DNA from: Paenibacillus sp. FSL H8-0537
Lineage (GTDB): Bacteria > Bacillota > Bacilli > Paenibacillales > Paenibacillaceae
Length of the DNA stretch: 64,000 bases
Direction of reading: 5' to 3'
Assembly: GCF_038051995.1 (NCBI RefSeq)
Contig: NZ_CP150290.1
Coordinates: forward strand, 3,834,001-3,898,000
The position numbers were made by a program, and so were the translations under genes. This document shows, piece after piece, positions 10,454-19,895 of this stretch (position 1 is its first letter; each line of letters starts with the position of its first letter). The notes beneath the pieces are model-generated. The model worked only from the letters and a program-made list of their open reading frames with translations. It was not told the origin of the DNA and ran no database searches.

Positions 10454-12007
10454 ATGACAACCGAGAATGGACATACGGGGACCAGCACTCAGCATACGAT
10501 GCCGTCCGTACCACAAAGTGGACAATCAGGCAGCGGGGATGGGAAGCAACCGATTAACTCCACTTTGGAGGACAATCTTCGTTATCTGGAATCTGTCTTT
10601 GATCGCAGCTCCGACATCATCTTTATGCATTGGCAATACGGTCCCGAAATGAAGCATAAAGCATGCTCGATCTACTACAGCTCGCTCATTCAGGACGATA
10701 CCATTAACTATATGAAAATATCGCTGCAGGATCTTGTAGCGCATGAAGTCGGACCCGGGATGGAAGCCGGAATTGACGAGGTCCGTTTTTTTTTCGAGAA
10801 CCATGGCCCTTCCGGTAAAAAAGTACAGCTCGTAAACGATTTAGATGCTGTCGTAGGCAGCATTTCCAGCGGACAGCTGCTCATTTTATTCGATGGATGG
10901 AATCAGGCACTCAGCTTTAAAGCCCAATCCGTTGAGACGAGACAGGTCAATGAGCCCGTCAATGAATCGGTCGTGCAGGGGCCTCGGGAAAGCACCGTTG
11001 AAAACCTGCAGAAAAATTTAGGGCTGCTTCGGCTGCGGCTGAAAACGCCGAAATTTAAAATTGAGCTCATGAGCGGCGGCGGCGATACAAACACAACGGT
11101 CGCATTCGGTTATTTGGAAGGCAAAGTGGATAACGAAATGCTCGCCGAGTTTAAGAAGCGAATGGAGCTCATTAAGACGGTCGATGTACTGGAAACCTCC
11201 TATATCGAGCAGCTTATTGAAGATTCCAGCTATTCTCCTTTTCCTCAGCATCGCTATACAGAACGAACAGACATGGCTGTGGCAGCGCTATTAAACGGCA
11301 AAATCGTCGTGCTCGTGCAAGGAACCGGCGGCATGCTGATTTGTCCAGGCATGTTTACTGAATTTTTCCAATCCAGCGAGGATTATTACCAGCGTACGGT
11401 AATTTCCACGATGATACGCTGGCTGCGAATTATTGCCTTTATTATCGCGTTGTCGCTGCCCAGCGTCTATATTGCGCTATCGACCTTTCATCCCGAGCTT
11501 ATCCCGACCGTCCTGCTGCTTGCGGTGCTGAATGCGCGTGAGGGTTTGCCGCTCCCCGCTTTCTTCGAGGCGCTGCTGATGGAATTTTTCTTCGAGCTGA
11601 TGCGTGAGGCTGGGGTGCGTCTGCCAAGGACGGTAGGCTCTGCTGTCAGCATAGTCGGGGCACTCGTCATTGGAGACGCAGCGATAAGCGCCGGGATCGC
11701 TTCCCCCATTATGGTTATCGTCGTCGCGCTGACAGGGATTGCCTCCTTCTCCATTCCACAATACGGCATCGCTATTGCGCTTCGCATTTTACGCTTTCCG
11801 CTTATGATCTCCGCAGCTCTGCTCGGCGGGTTCGGAATGATGATTTGCTTTCTATTTATTTTGCTTCATCTATGCAAGCTGAGGTCGCTTGGTCAGCCTT
11901 ATATGGCTCCGCTCGCACCTTTTCGGCTGGTCGAGCTTCGCGATGTCCTTATGAGAATCCCGCTTAAAAGGCTGCTGCAAAAGCCGCAAAAAATGCATCG
12001 GCATTAA
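10454..12007 (+). CDS. Spore germination receptor subunit A (GerA/GerKA family)
   Basis: 517 residues of the GerA family (PF03323). A soluble N-terminal domain of about 310 residues carries the conserved GPRE motif (VVQGPREST). Several membrane helices follow from about residue 318 (WLRIIAFIIALSLPSVYIAL and later ones), and a short basic tail ends the protein. Together with subunits B and C it forms an inner-membrane nutrient receptor that triggers germination of the spore. The extra Ser/Gly/Gln-rich N-terminal 40 residues are typical of GerK-type A subunits. It is the first gene of the operon A-C-small-B-B. Expression in the forespore is expected from family knowledge; I did not locate a sigma-G promoter. 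Confidence 0.93.
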   Translation: MTTENGHTGTSTQHTMPSVPQSGQSGSGDGKQPINSTLEDNLRYLESVFDRSSDIIFMHWQYGPEMKHKACSIYYSSLIQDDTINYMKISLQDLVAHEVGPGMEAGIDEVRFFFENHGPSGKKVQLVNDLDAVVGSISSGQLLILFDGWNQALSFKAQSVETRQVNEPVNESVVQGPRESTVENLQKNLGLLRLRLKTPKFKIELMSGGGDTNTTVAFGYLEGKVDNEMLAEFKKRMELIKTVDVLETSYIEQLIEDSSYSPFPQHRYTERTDMAVAALLNGKIVVLVQGTGGMLICPGMFTEFFQSSEDYYQRTVISTMIRWLRIIAFIIALSLPSVYIALSTFHPELIPTVLLLAVLNAREGLPLPAFFEALLMEFFFELMREAGVRLPRTVGSAVSIVGALVIGDAAISAGIASPIMVIVVALTGIASFSIPQYGIAIALRILRFPLMISAALLGGFGMMICFLFILLHLCKLRSLGQPYMAPLAPFRLVELRDVLMRIPLKRLLQKPQKMHRH

Positions 12008-12060
12008 GTACCTGCTGCCAGCCGCAGCAAACTCAAAAATATGAAAAAGAATGGATCGAT

Positions 12061-13230
12061 ATGAGAAAACAAACGGGCGATTTCCCCCTTCCAGCCTCAT
12101 TAATCATCATGCTGACACTACTCTCAACTGTGCTTACAGGCTGCTGGAGCAAATATGAGCTGACCGAGCGTGGATTTGTGATGGGCGTCGCACTGGATGA
12201 AACGAAGGATGGAAAAATCGAAATGCTGACGCAAATTTATCGCCCAGCCTCGGTTGAAACCGGCAAGTCAGCGACAACCCAAACGTCCAGCGTCAGCATT
12301 CGAACGCATGATGACACGGTGATGGAGGCGATTCGAGACATACCCATTCATTTGGGTCGCAAAGCCCAGTGGAGCCATACCAGAATCATTATTGTTGGAG
12401 AAAAGCTGGCAAGAAATCAGGATTTAGGCAAAACACTGGACATTTTTTACCGTGATCATGAGCCGCGCAGCAGCGTTAAGCTGCTTATCTCCAAGGGTCC
12501 AGCCCACAAAATGCTGGAGAAGCAGCCGCTTATTGAACAAACGACGGCGCAGCAAATTTTGCGAACAGAGGAGTTTTCTTATCTCAATGCAGCTAAAACG
12601 ATGGACACCACTCTACTTAGCTTGCTGCTGCAAAGGGAAAGCGCTCATCCCGACGCCGTCCTCTCCTATGTATACAACGAAGCTAGCCCAGAGGAATCGA
12701 TGTCCACTGCCGGGCTTGCCCTGATCAAGGATGGCAAGCTTAAGAAAATTATGCCCCCGGATAAAGTGGAAGGGCTGCTCATGCTGCGTAACGACTATCA
12801 TTCCGGCGTGCTAGAGACACCCTGCTCAGGCATGAAAGGGGAAAAGGAAACCGCCGAAGTGCTCTCGCTTCAAACGGCGATGACAACGAAAATCCATGAT
12901 GGTCGGCCCCAGGTGAGCTTTCATATTAAAGGAGAGCTTGCGATTACCGAACTGAAATGCTCATCGATTATATCGTTTGAGGACGAACAAAAATTTATTG
13001 AGAAATTTTCAGCAGCTATTGTTCGGCAAACGGGGGGAACGCTTCGTTTTTTACAAAAAAATAAGCTTGAGGTTATTGGTATTGGCAACCAGTTGTACCG
13101 TCAAAGCCCCAAAGAGTGGCTGAAGCTGCAGCAAGACTGGGATGAGCAGTTTGCACAGCTGCCGATTGAAGTTAAAGCAGAGCTTAAGCTGGTGACAGGA
13201 GGAACGATAAACAGCCGACCATCCTCATAG
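12061..13230 (+). CDS. Spore germination receptor lipoprotein subunit C (Ger(x)C family)
   Basis: 389 residues. It has a lipoprotein signal peptide with lipobox LTGC, followed immediately by the family hallmark WSKYELTERGFVMGVALDE, and ends with the C-terminal region containing LEVIGIGNQLYRQSPKEW, typical of GerAC proteins. The lipid-anchored C subunit sits on the outer face of the inner spore membrane and works with subunits A and B. It is 53 bases after the A gene and has only a weak ribosome site (GGAT). Placing C before B is a known variant order. Confidence 0.93.
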   Translation: MRKQTGDFPLPASLIIMLTLLSTVLTGCWSKYELTERGFVMGVALDETKDGKIEMLTQIYRPASVETGKSATTQTSSVSIRTHDDTVMEAIRDIPIHLGRKAQWSHTRIIIVGEKLARNQDLGKTLDIFYRDHEPRSSVKLLISKGPAHKMLEKQPLIEQTTAQQILRTEEFSYLNAAKTMDTTLLSLLLQRESAHPDAVLSYVYNEASPEESMSTAGLALIKDGKLKKIMPPDKVEGLLMLRNDYHSGVLETPCSGMKGEKETAEVLSLQTAMTTKIHDGRPQVSFHIKGELAITELKCSSIISFEDEQKFIEKFSAAIVRQTGGTLRFLQKNKLEVIGIGNQLYRQSPKEWLKLQQDWDEQFAQLPIEVKAELKLVTGGTINSRPSS

Positions 13231-13251
13231 CTAGTAGAAAGGACAAATGCG

Positions 13252-13497
13252 ATGTGGGAAAGAACGCTACTTGTGACAGTAGTTTTTGGGGGAATGCTCA
13301 TTTATGACAGCATCACGCTGCGTGGGAAAACAACGAAAAAGGATAAGTGGATCTATGCCTTACTTGTATCTGCTTGCCTCTACATGGCTATTGATTATGT
13401 AGTAAACAAGGACTGGCTCGATTATTTTGACGTCGTTGAGCAAATTTTGGCCGGCCCCGCTAAACAGATTAATCGCATGCTGGGCGGACCTGGTTAA
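13252..13497 (+). CDS. Small two-helix membrane protein in the germination operon
   Basis: 81 residues with two hydrophobic segments (TLLVTVVFGGMLIYDSI and WIYALLVSACLYMAIDYV) separated by a short basic loop, and an amphipathic C-terminal tail. The ribosome site AAAGGAC is well placed. It lies 21 bases after subunit C and 27 bases before the first B subunit, so it belongs to the operon. Small D-type membrane proteins (GerD-like accessory, e.g. the gerKD type) occur in some germination operons and tune receptor function. Membership here is inferred from position and topology. Confidence 0.7.
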   Translation: MWERTLLVTVVFGGMLIYDSITLRGKTTKKDKWIYALLVSACLYMAIDYVVNKDWLDYFDVVEQILAGPAKQINRMLGGPG

Positions 13498-13524
13498 GAA
13501 AACAAGGAGAGGAGTCCCTTTGAA

Positions 13525-14619
13525 TTGAATGGTCAAAAAGTCAGTTCTTTTCAAATGGCTGTGCTCCTTTATGTATTTTTGACTGGGGCTGCGGTCATTT
13601 ATGTACCTGGGCCGCTAATTGGCATAGCTGGTGCTGGCGCATGGATATCCCTGCTGCTTTCTGGCGCAATTGGCTTTATCATTCTCATGATGCTGTTTTA
13701 TTTAAGCCGCCGCTTTCCTGGACGGGATTATATTGACTACAGTCGAGCGTTAATCGGCAACGTAATGACGATGCTTTTTGGTCTTGCAGCCATCTCTTAT
13801 CTATTGCCGATGCAAGCTTCTATCATCGAAGGGGTTGGCTTGTTTATGGTTAGCGCCATGATGAGAGAAACGCCCTTATACCTGTTCTCCTCTCTTGTGT
13901 TTCTCATTGCTGCTTGTACGGCACGCGCAGGAATTGAGATAATAGCACGCATGTTCTCCCTCATCATGCTTGTGACTACTTTCTTCATCATCATCGTACT
14001 TGTATTTGCGCTCCCTGAATACCAGCCGGAACAATTGCTCCCCCTTTCTCCTAAAGGGATGCTGCCAATCACTTACGGAGCTTATTTTACGTTCGGGCTT
14101 CCTTTTGCCGAAGTGACTATGTTTGGGATGCTGCTGCCATTCGTAGCAGGGGACACGTCGACAAAGCGGCTGCACCTATCCCTATCGCTTGCTCTAGCTG
14201 CCAGCATCCTCACACTTTGCGCAGTGACGGTATGCATATTAATGGTATTTGGCCAGACAGCGGCTTTCAACCCATTCGTTCTATATTCCGTAGCCCGGCT
14301 TATTGAATTTCAAGAAATTATACAGCGTATTGAATCCGTTATCGGTATGTCCCTCATTCTCGGTTCCTATATGAAGGCAACCATTTCTTTATACTTGCTA
14401 AGCTTGTATATCGCGAAGCTTTTCAGACTAAAAGACAACAATACGCTCATTATGCCGCTTGCGCTGTGCGGCTTGCTACTGGGGCTGGTCACTTACGATA
14501 GCAATACGCATTGGAACAATTTCTTAATGGAATTTTATCCACTATGGATCGTGCTTGTCATCGTTGCTCCGCTGGTCCTTGTCACCGTTGTGGCAATGCT
14601 TCGGCCAGCGAAGCGATAA
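13525..14619 (+). CDS. Spore germination receptor permease subunit B, copy 1 (GerAB/GerKB family)
   Basis: 364 residues, about ten membrane helices, of the APC-superfamily amino-acid-permease-like GerAB group (PF03845). Family signs are the N-terminal KVSSFQMAVLLYVF helix, FPGRDYIDYSR in the first cytoplasmic loop, and LIEFQEIIQRIESV. The B subunit binds the germinant. The start is a TTG at 13525 following GGAGAGGAG. The next gene encodes a close relative of identical length. Confidence 0.92.
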   Translation: MNGQKVSSFQMAVLLYVFLTGAAVIYVPGPLIGIAGAGAWISLLLSGAIGFIILMMLFYLSRRFPGRDYIDYSRALIGNVMTMLFGLAAISYLLPMQASIIEGVGLFMVSAMMRETPLYLFSSLVFLIAACTARAGIEIIARMFSLIMLVTTFFIIIVLVFALPEYQPEQLLPLSPKGMLPITYGAYFTFGLPFAEVTMFGMLLPFVAGDTSTKRLHLSLSLALAASILTLCAVTVCILMVFGQTAAFNPFVLYSVARLIEFQEIIQRIESVIGMSLILGSYMKATISLYLLSLYIAKLFRLKDNNTLIMPLALCGLLLGLVTYDSNTHWNNFLMEFYPLWIVLVIVAPLVLVTVVAMLRPAKR

Positions 14620-14685
14620 AGGGCAGATTTAGAGTGGAAATTCGTTGATAAAACTGGGCACAGCTAAGAAAGGAGAGAATTTGGC

Positions 14686-15780
14686 TTGAATAAACAAAAG
14701 GTCAGTTCTTTTCAATTGGGCGTGCTTTTCTTTGTGTTCATGACCGGCTCCTCGATCATTTTTGTGCCTGGGCCGCTGATTGGAAAAGCGGGTGCTGCTG
14801 CTTGGCTCTCCTTGCTGCTGTCTGGATCAATCGGGTTTGGCATCCTAATGATACTGCTGTATTTACATCGCCGATTTCCCGGCCTGGATTACATTGATTA
14901 CAGCCGCAAGCTGATTGGCAACGTACTGACGGTGCTGTTAGGGCTGCTGACCATCTCGTATTTGCTGCATATGCAAGCGGCTATTGTTGTAGGCGTAGGC
15001 CAGTTCATGATTGGGGCGATGATGAGAGAAACACCGATGTACGCCTTTACTTCCCTTATTTTTCTTATTGCTGCTTTTACGGCACGCGCAGGCATAGAAG
15101 TTATAGCCCGCATGTTCACCCTGATTATGCTGTTAACTTCCTTTTTCATGGTCGTCGTGCTGCTGTTTGCCATTCCTGAATACCAACCTGAACAGCTGCT
15201 TCCGATCCTGCCTAAAGGCCTGACGCCCGTGATGGCAGGAGCCTATTACACGTTTGGCTTCCCTTACTCTGAAGTGTTTTTGTTTGGCATGCTCCTGCCC
15301 TTCGCTGCGGGGAAAAAACTGAAAAAAAAGCTGATGACGACCTTGTCTATCTCCTACGCGGCAAACCTAATCGTACTCTGTGCTGTGACGGTGTGTACAT
15401 TAATGGTATTCGGTACAAGCGCAGGGGCTGGACCCTATATGCTGTACTCCATAGCCCGGCTCATTGAATTCCAGGAAATTTTCCAACGGGTGGAGTCCAT
15501 TATTGGCATGTCGCTCATTCTCGGCTCATATATGAAGGCGACGCTTTCCCTCTATGTGCTCAGCCTCTTTATGGCGAAGCTTTGCGGCATGAAGGACAAC
15601 CATGTCATCATTATGCCGTTAGCTTTGACCGGATTTCTGATGGGGCTCGTCACTTATGACAGCAGTAGCCAATGGGGACATATTGTAACAGAAATTCATC
15701 CGTTATGGACGGGACTCGTGCTGCTCGTTCCGCTGCTTGTCGTAATGGTTGTCGCGATGTTTCGGCCGACTAAGACATAG
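14686..15780 (+). CDS. Spore germination receptor permease subunit B, copy 2 (GerAB/GerKB family)
   Basis: 364 residues, the same length as the preceding gene and clearly its paralogue by eye (FPGLDYIDYSRKLIGNV, IARLIEFQEIFQRVESIIGMSLILGSYMKAT). It has the same topology and the same TTG-type start, here after AAAGGAGAG. Tandem duplication of the germinant-binding subunit is the obvious origin. Differences concentrate in the loop after PEYQPEQLLP and in the IARLIEF-to-C-terminus region, which would allow the two permeases to bind different germinants with the shared A and C subunits. Its stop overlaps the end of the convergent hydrolase gene by 11 bases. Confidence 0.92.
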   Translation: MNKQKVSSFQLGVLFFVFMTGSSIIFVPGPLIGKAGAAAWLSLLLSGSIGFGILMILLYLHRRFPGLDYIDYSRKLIGNVLTVLLGLLTISYLLHMQAAIVVGVGQFMIGAMMRETPMYAFTSLIFLIAAFTARAGIEVIARMFTLIMLLTSFFMVVVLLFAIPEYQPEQLLPILPKGLTPVMAGAYYTFGFPYSEVFLFGMLLPFAAGKKLKKKLMTTLSISYAANLIVLCAVTVCTLMVFGTSAGAGPYMLYSIARLIEFQEIFQRVESIIGMSLILGSYMKATLSLYVLSLFMAKLCGMKDNHVIIMPLALTGFLMGLVTYDSSSQWGHIVTEIHPLWTGLVLLVPLLVVMVVAMFRPTKT

Positions 15781-16909
15781 AAGAGGAACGTAAAACTTCT
15801 TTTAAATAACCCGTCAGCTCTCTGGCTGCTTCCGCATGGGCTAATTTTCCGGGATGCTGTCTTGCTCCCCATGTTTCGTCTCTTGTATTGGGAAGCTGAA
15901 AAATGGATACCTGCTTATCCCCTGTTTGCCTGCTATAAGCGTTTACAGCTCGGTAAATAGCTGGCATCATCGGTAGACCCAGCATGCCGTAGGCCCAGAT
16001 GATAGGCGCATTTGGGTTATATGTTCTAAGTTTAATAAGGAAGCGCACAACCGCCTCCTCAAATGTCATTAGATCCTCATCCTCAAATGTCCCATCTGCC
16101 TTTAATCGCTGCTTGTAAGCTTTGCCAGTCGCAGTGTCCACCCATTCTGGAGAATGAAAAGCGCCGCCATCATTCGATCCCAAATTCACGACGACGACAT
16201 CTGGCTGCCAGGAGTCAAAATCATTTTTGTCAAACGCGCCTAAAGCTTTATTGTTCTCGCCAGTAAGAAGGCCGCAAACCTGTTCGTAATAATCAGGAAG
16301 ATTGGCATGCGGATTGTTATCCCAGCTTGTAAGCACGCCCCATCCGCTTTGAGAAAGGACACGGTACTCTGCATTTAGCGCTTCCGCTGTCATTGCCGTA
16401 TAATTGTCAACGGCGCTAAACCACATCGGAATCCAGTCCGTCTCGGCTCTCGCTCCAATGGCCCCTTCTCCAGAGGTAATGCTGTCGCCTATAAATTCGA
16501 TGCGATATGGCTTTGCTTCAATCGGGGCAAATTCGCCGTCACCCTTCACAGCGTGAATCTGCAAGAGGCAGCTGGAATCGGCGCTCATCGCCTGTACATC
16601 CTTTACGATGCGAACATTTTTAATCGCGGCCTTGTTCATGCCTCTAAATATACAAACCCAGTACCTGCCCGCCGTTAACATTTGTCTGCTCACCGGCATA
16701 CTGTTAATCAGGATGCTGATCCAAGGCTCATACTGGTCGTAATTCACCTCTACTTCTATCCAAAGCTCAGACCCCTGTGCATTTAATTCAACGGAGCTTC
16801 CCGTCCAAAATAACGTTAATGGAGAGAGTTTGCCTGTCGTTCTTCCATGAACCTTAAGATGAGCGATATCCGATAAAGCTTGTACCTTTAAGTGATCCTC
16901 TTCTTGCAT
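15770..16909 (-). CDS. SGNH/GDSL-family hydrolase (two-domain carbohydrate esterase type)
   Basis: 379 residues. An N-terminal beta-sandwich domain (about 1-135) precedes an SGNH hydrolase domain with the block I Ser motif IGDSITSGEG, block III VVNLGSNDGG and a block V His in QHPGKLAHAEAA. This order is typical of CE2-like acetyl esterases that remove acetyl groups from plant polysaccharides. There is no signal peptide when started at 16909, which is chosen because GGAGG lies 8 bases upstream; a longer frame from 17041 would overlap the acetyltransferase gene. Given the xylan genes in the same window, deacetylation of xylo-oligosaccharides is a reasonable guess. Confidence 0.82.
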   Translation of the reverse strand: MQEEDHLKVQALSDIAHLKVHGRTTGKLSPLTLFWTGSSVELNAQGSELWIEVEVNYDQYEPWISILINSMPVSRQMLTAGRYWVCIFRGMNKAAIKNVRIVKDVQAMSADSSCLLQIHAVKGDGEFAPIEAKPYRIEFIGDSITSGEGAIGARAETDWIPMWFSAVDNYTAMTAEALNAEYRVLSQSGWGVLTSWDNNPHANLPDYYEQVCGLLTGENNKALGAFDKNDFDSWQPDVVVVNLGSNDGGAFHSPEWVDTATGKAYKQRLKADGTFEDEDLMTFEEAVVRFLIKLRTYNPNAPIIWAYGMLGLPMMPAIYRAVNAYSRQTGDKQVSIFQLPNTRDETWGARQHPGKLAHAEAARELTGYLKEVLRSSSMS

Positions 16910-16922
16910 CGTATGCGCCTCC

Positions 16923-17342
16923 TCATTTCTTTTTTTCGTAGATATCAATTTGATTATTATAATTATCCAGCCCATCGCTAATTTTATGAAAGCCATTCTT
17001 TTGCCAAAATGAAGCTCCTTTATGGTTGCCATGCTGAACACAAAGTCTGACTTTGTCTATACGTTGTGCTGCCAATTCGTCATCTAATAATTTCAATGCT
17101 AGCGTTCCAATTCCTGCCCTTTCATGCTCCTTATGAATAATAAGCAGTCCAATCCACGGATGAAGATCATTCGGATTTTGCGGGAGATACGTAATCATTC
17201 CAACACATGCGTTATTTTCAATCAAGTGAAACATTTTTTCGCCATGTTCGAGATTTTTCTTATTTTCCTCCCTAATATCTTCGATTGTTTGAGAACGCTT
17301 ACCAATGACTAAGAGATTAAACTCAGGCTGTGAATTCATCAT
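16923..17342 (-). CDS. GNAT-family N-acetyltransferase
   Basis: 139 residues with the acetyl-CoA-binding signature around IIHKEHERAGIGTLALKLLD (motif A, R/Q-x-x-G-x-G/A form) and the motif B region GASFWQKNGFHKI. It transfers an acetyl group from acetyl-CoA to an unknown amine. It lies 13 bases upstream of the SGNH hydrolase gene on the same strand, so the two are probably co-transcribed. Confidence 0.85.
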   Translation of the reverse strand: MMNSQPEFNLLVIGKRSQTIEDIREENKKNLEHGEKMFHLIENNACVGMITYLPQNPNDLHPWIGLLIIHKEHERAGIGTLALKLLDDELAAQRIDKVRLCVQHGNHKGASFWQKNGFHKISDGLDNYNNQIDIYEKKK

Positions 17343-17442
17343 CGTCTTTTGAATTTTTATACTCTCTGTCGATAGAGGATCAGTTACTAACTTTAAGTGA
17401 ATCAGCTTCTACACCTTCCTTAGCTTAAAATGGAGCATAATC

Positions 17443-18057
17443 TCACGCTAGATTCTCCCATTTCGCCCACATTTCAGGCGGATTCAGTTCGTAAATTTCG
17501 TTTTCCCTGAACATGAATTGGTGCATGATAAATTCTCTGCGTATGGTGGCGAAATCCTCGTGATAGCTTTTAATGAACGCATTGATTTCTTTTTCGCTGT
17601 ATTTTCGGCCTGTCTCTAGCTCTGATACCAGGTGCTCCAAGACAATTAGCTTTTTCTTGAGCTGTGCGGGGATGTGCTTCAATTTATTGTCTAGCGTAAA
17701 AAAGTTTTTAACAACAGAAAGCTGAAGCCGCTTGTTTTTGTCATCCTCCAAAATATCTGTACCTCCTTTTGTTTTTGTGTTTGTGTTTTTATAAATCAGC
17801 TCGGCAGCCGCTGTGGCACTGTTTTTGATAAAGTAATCATTTAAAGTAAAGAAGATCGTGTTTTTCTCTCTTCGCTCATTAATCAAGCTTGCTTCACGCA
17901 GCTTTGCTGCATGATGGGTTATCGTAGCCGGGGAGACGCCTAGCTTTTCGGCTAAAACCTGGCCATTAAGTTCTCCTTCTGACAGCAAAATTAAAATTTT
18001 GATCCTTGTTGGATCGGCAAGCGCTTTATGGTAAGCGACCACTTTGTCCAATTGCAT
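17443..18057 (-). CDS. ArsR-family regulator with C-terminal DUF2087 domain
   Basis: 204 residues. The N-terminal winged helix (residues 1-80) shows LADPTRIKILILLSEGEL, LGVSPATITHHAAKLREA and the wing RREKNTIFFTLN. No cysteine pair for metal binding is present, so it is not a classic metal sensor. The C-terminal domain from about residue 125 (IPAQLKKKLIVLEHLV, YSEKEINAFIKSYHEDFATIRREFI) matches DUF2087, a domain often attached to ArsR-like helix-turn-helix proteins. AGGAGGTG precedes the ATG. A perfect 18-bp palindrome 78 bases upstream may be its own operator. The target is unknown. Confidence 0.88.
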   Translation of the reverse strand: MQLDKVVAYHKALADPTRIKILILLSEGELNGQVLAEKLGVSPATITHHAAKLREASLINERREKNTIFFTLNDYFIKNSATAAAELIYKNTNTKTKGGTDILEDDKNKRLQLSVVKNFFTLDNKLKHIPAQLKKKLIVLEHLVSELETGRKYSEKEINAFIKSYHEDFATIRREFIMHQFMFRENEIYELNPPEMWAKWENLA

Positions 18058-18134
18058 TGTTTTTCACCTCCTGATCGAATAACTGATGCATGTCATTAAA
18101 CTTATGTCTAATTTCGCTGTTATCTAATTTAATA

Positions 18135-18152
18135 AATATCTAATTAGATATT
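18135..18152. promoter_or_regulatory. Perfect 18-bp palindrome, candidate ArsR operator
   Basis: AATATCTAATTAGATATT reads identically on both strands. It lies in the AT-rich divergent region between the ArsR-type gene and the unknown gene at 18315, the usual place for an autoregulatory operator. Confidence 0.5.
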
Positions 18153-18314
18153 ATCTTAATTAGCTTATCAAAGTCAACCAAAGAGGAAATTTTTGCGAAT
18201 CTTTTGAACAGCCTGTTTTGATTTCAGCTCTGTTCGTTTAATATAAAAGGAGTTCCCACTTTCCACTTTATAATGAAATAAAATCTAATGAATAAGTTGG
18301 AGGTATGCTGCCGG

Positions 18315-19088
18315 ATGAACATTCCTGAAGCCTTTATTAAGCCGTTTCCCACGTATGAGGATGTTTTTTATGACGATATTGAAAATCATCGCAAGCACTT
18401 TTTGCCCATTTGCTCCATTCATTTGAAATGCATCGATCCTGAGCTTGATGAATGGCTGCATGTCGTATCAGCCAAGGAAATTTATGAGGGCTGTGTGGGT
18501 GACAGCACGCAAAGCTACCATACCCTTTTTACGAAAGAAGATATGCTGGGGTTTGATGTCATAGATGGCAAATACAAATTTGAGGCAGACTGGAATTACT
18601 TCACCTTGCATCAGCAGGAGCATTCAGCAGACTCAGAAATCGATGAGGACTTGAAGGCTGCCTATGCGCAAAATGAGCTGGATTATCAGATCCGAAAGCA
18701 ATTTTACCAAAACAATCAGAAAGTTTACCCCTATTCCCGACTTAGCGAAGAATTCTCCTCTGCTGAGGAACTGCTAGCGGATTTTAACAAAAAGCAAGCG
18801 GATGGTTGGGGACTAAGCTATCCCGAGATTAATGGAATATGGGATGATATCGCATTTATGTCCGATGAAGCCCAAGGGTATTTACAAAAGTATAATGAAA
18901 CCGTAGAAGAGCTGCGCAGATTCGAAAACACCAATCTCCTTCATGTTCCTAAAAAAGCAAACGGAGAGGTCTTTGATTATATCGGCTCAATAACCGGCTA
19001 TTATTTTCAGGCTTATGGCGCAGATAATGTATTTTTGTTTTATGATAAAGAGCTGCGCAAGGCTGTCATTTGCTTTGAATACACCTAA
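18315..19088 (+). CDS. Conserved hypothetical protein
   Basis: 257 acidic residues, soluble, with no signal peptide or membrane helix. I do not recognise a domain. It is rich in aromatic and acidic residues (for example WLHVVSAKEIYEGC and KQADGWGLSYPEINGIW). The ATG at 18315 follows GGAGG at 18299-18303; an ATG at 18288 lies before that site and is less likely. TATAAT at 18269-18274 could be its -10 box. Its stop overlaps that of the convergent UDG-like gene by 4 bases. Confidence 0.75.
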   Translation: MNIPEAFIKPFPTYEDVFYDDIENHRKHFLPICSIHLKCIDPELDEWLHVVSAKEIYEGCVGDSTQSYHTLFTKEDMLGFDVIDGKYKFEADWNYFTLHQQEHSADSEIDEDLKAAYAQNELDYQIRKQFYQNNQKVYPYSRLSEEFSSAEELLADFNKKQADGWGLSYPEINGIWDDIAFMSDEAQGYLQKYNETVEELRRFENTNLLHVPKKANGEVFDYIGSITGYYFQAYGADNVFLFYDKELRKAVICFEYT

Positions 19089-19855
19089 GCTTGTCCCTCT
19101 CTTTCAGCGGTAAAAGCGGCGACCTTCGCCTCCATCTGATCTCTCGCATCAGCGAACTGCTTGTGGCGGTGACCGTTAGCCCCGGAAGGATGGGGAAATC
19201 CCCATAAGCAGCGCTTTTCCTCTAGCGTATCCCCCAGTACCTTGCTGTCAACAAGCTCTTTGAGCATCGTTTCCACCGTTTTGCCTAAAGGAATGATGAG
19301 CGGCTTATGCAGCAGCTTCAGCTCAGCCTTAATAAATTTCAGCGCATAGGTATGCAGAAAAGCATGGCTAGCAAGTGGGGGCTTATGCCCCGTGTAATTT
19401 TTTCCAGCTACAAATACCGGATATTTGAGCAGCGAAGTCGTATGCAAGAGCGGATTATTTTCAGCAAAGAGAGCCTCGCTGTCTGGAAGCCCAAAATACT
19501 CTGGCAGCTTCAGGCTATCCAGCATTTGCATCAGGTTGCGGCGCATCGCACCGGAAAATCTGGCGGCGATTTTGGCTGCTTTGCACACCTCGTCCGCCGA
19601 TTTATTTTGCTCCAATGCGAGCTTTGCCGTTCGGTAGGCCAGTTCCATCTGGGTCCAGCCGGGCGTAATACCGACAATTAAAAGGCTCGCCGAGTTGTTC
19701 CGGTATTCGTTATGCGGGGCGTAAAACATTTCAACCTCCCCCTCACGATCGATAAGAAAGTCCGGAACAAGTAAATCAGCAGGCTCATATCGGGACTTAA
19801 GCGGCAGCGATTTTATAAACGGCTCATAATGCAAATATTCAGTGGATAAAGACAA
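19085..19855 (-). CDS. Uracil-DNA glycosylase superfamily protein
   Basis: 256 residues. Motif A of the UDG superfamily is seen as IVGITPGWTQMELAY (GxxPG) and motif B as FPHPSGANGH near the C-terminus (HPS form). No iron-sulfur cysteine set is visible, so it is not family 4 or 5. Catalytic activity on uracil is not certain, because the water-activating Asp/Asn of motif A is replaced in this sequence and some superfamily members lack activity. The TTG start at 19855 has GGGGAGG 7 bases upstream. It is a single gene. Confidence 0.72.
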   Translation of the reverse strand: MSLSTEYLHYEPFIKSLPLKSRYEPADLLVPDFLIDREGEVEMFYAPHNEYRNNSASLLIVGITPGWTQMELAYRTAKLALEQNKSADEVCKAAKIAARFSGAMRRNLMQMLDSLKLPEYFGLPDSEALFAENNPLLHTTSLLKYPVFVAGKNYTGHKPPLASHAFLHTYALKFIKAELKLLHKPLIIPLGKTVETMLKELVDSKVLGDTLEEKRCLWGFPHPSGANGHRHKQFADARDQMEAKVAAFTAEREGQA

Positions 19856-19895
19856 TGGCTTACCTCCCCTCTCCCTTCCTCTGTAACCCTCCTGC

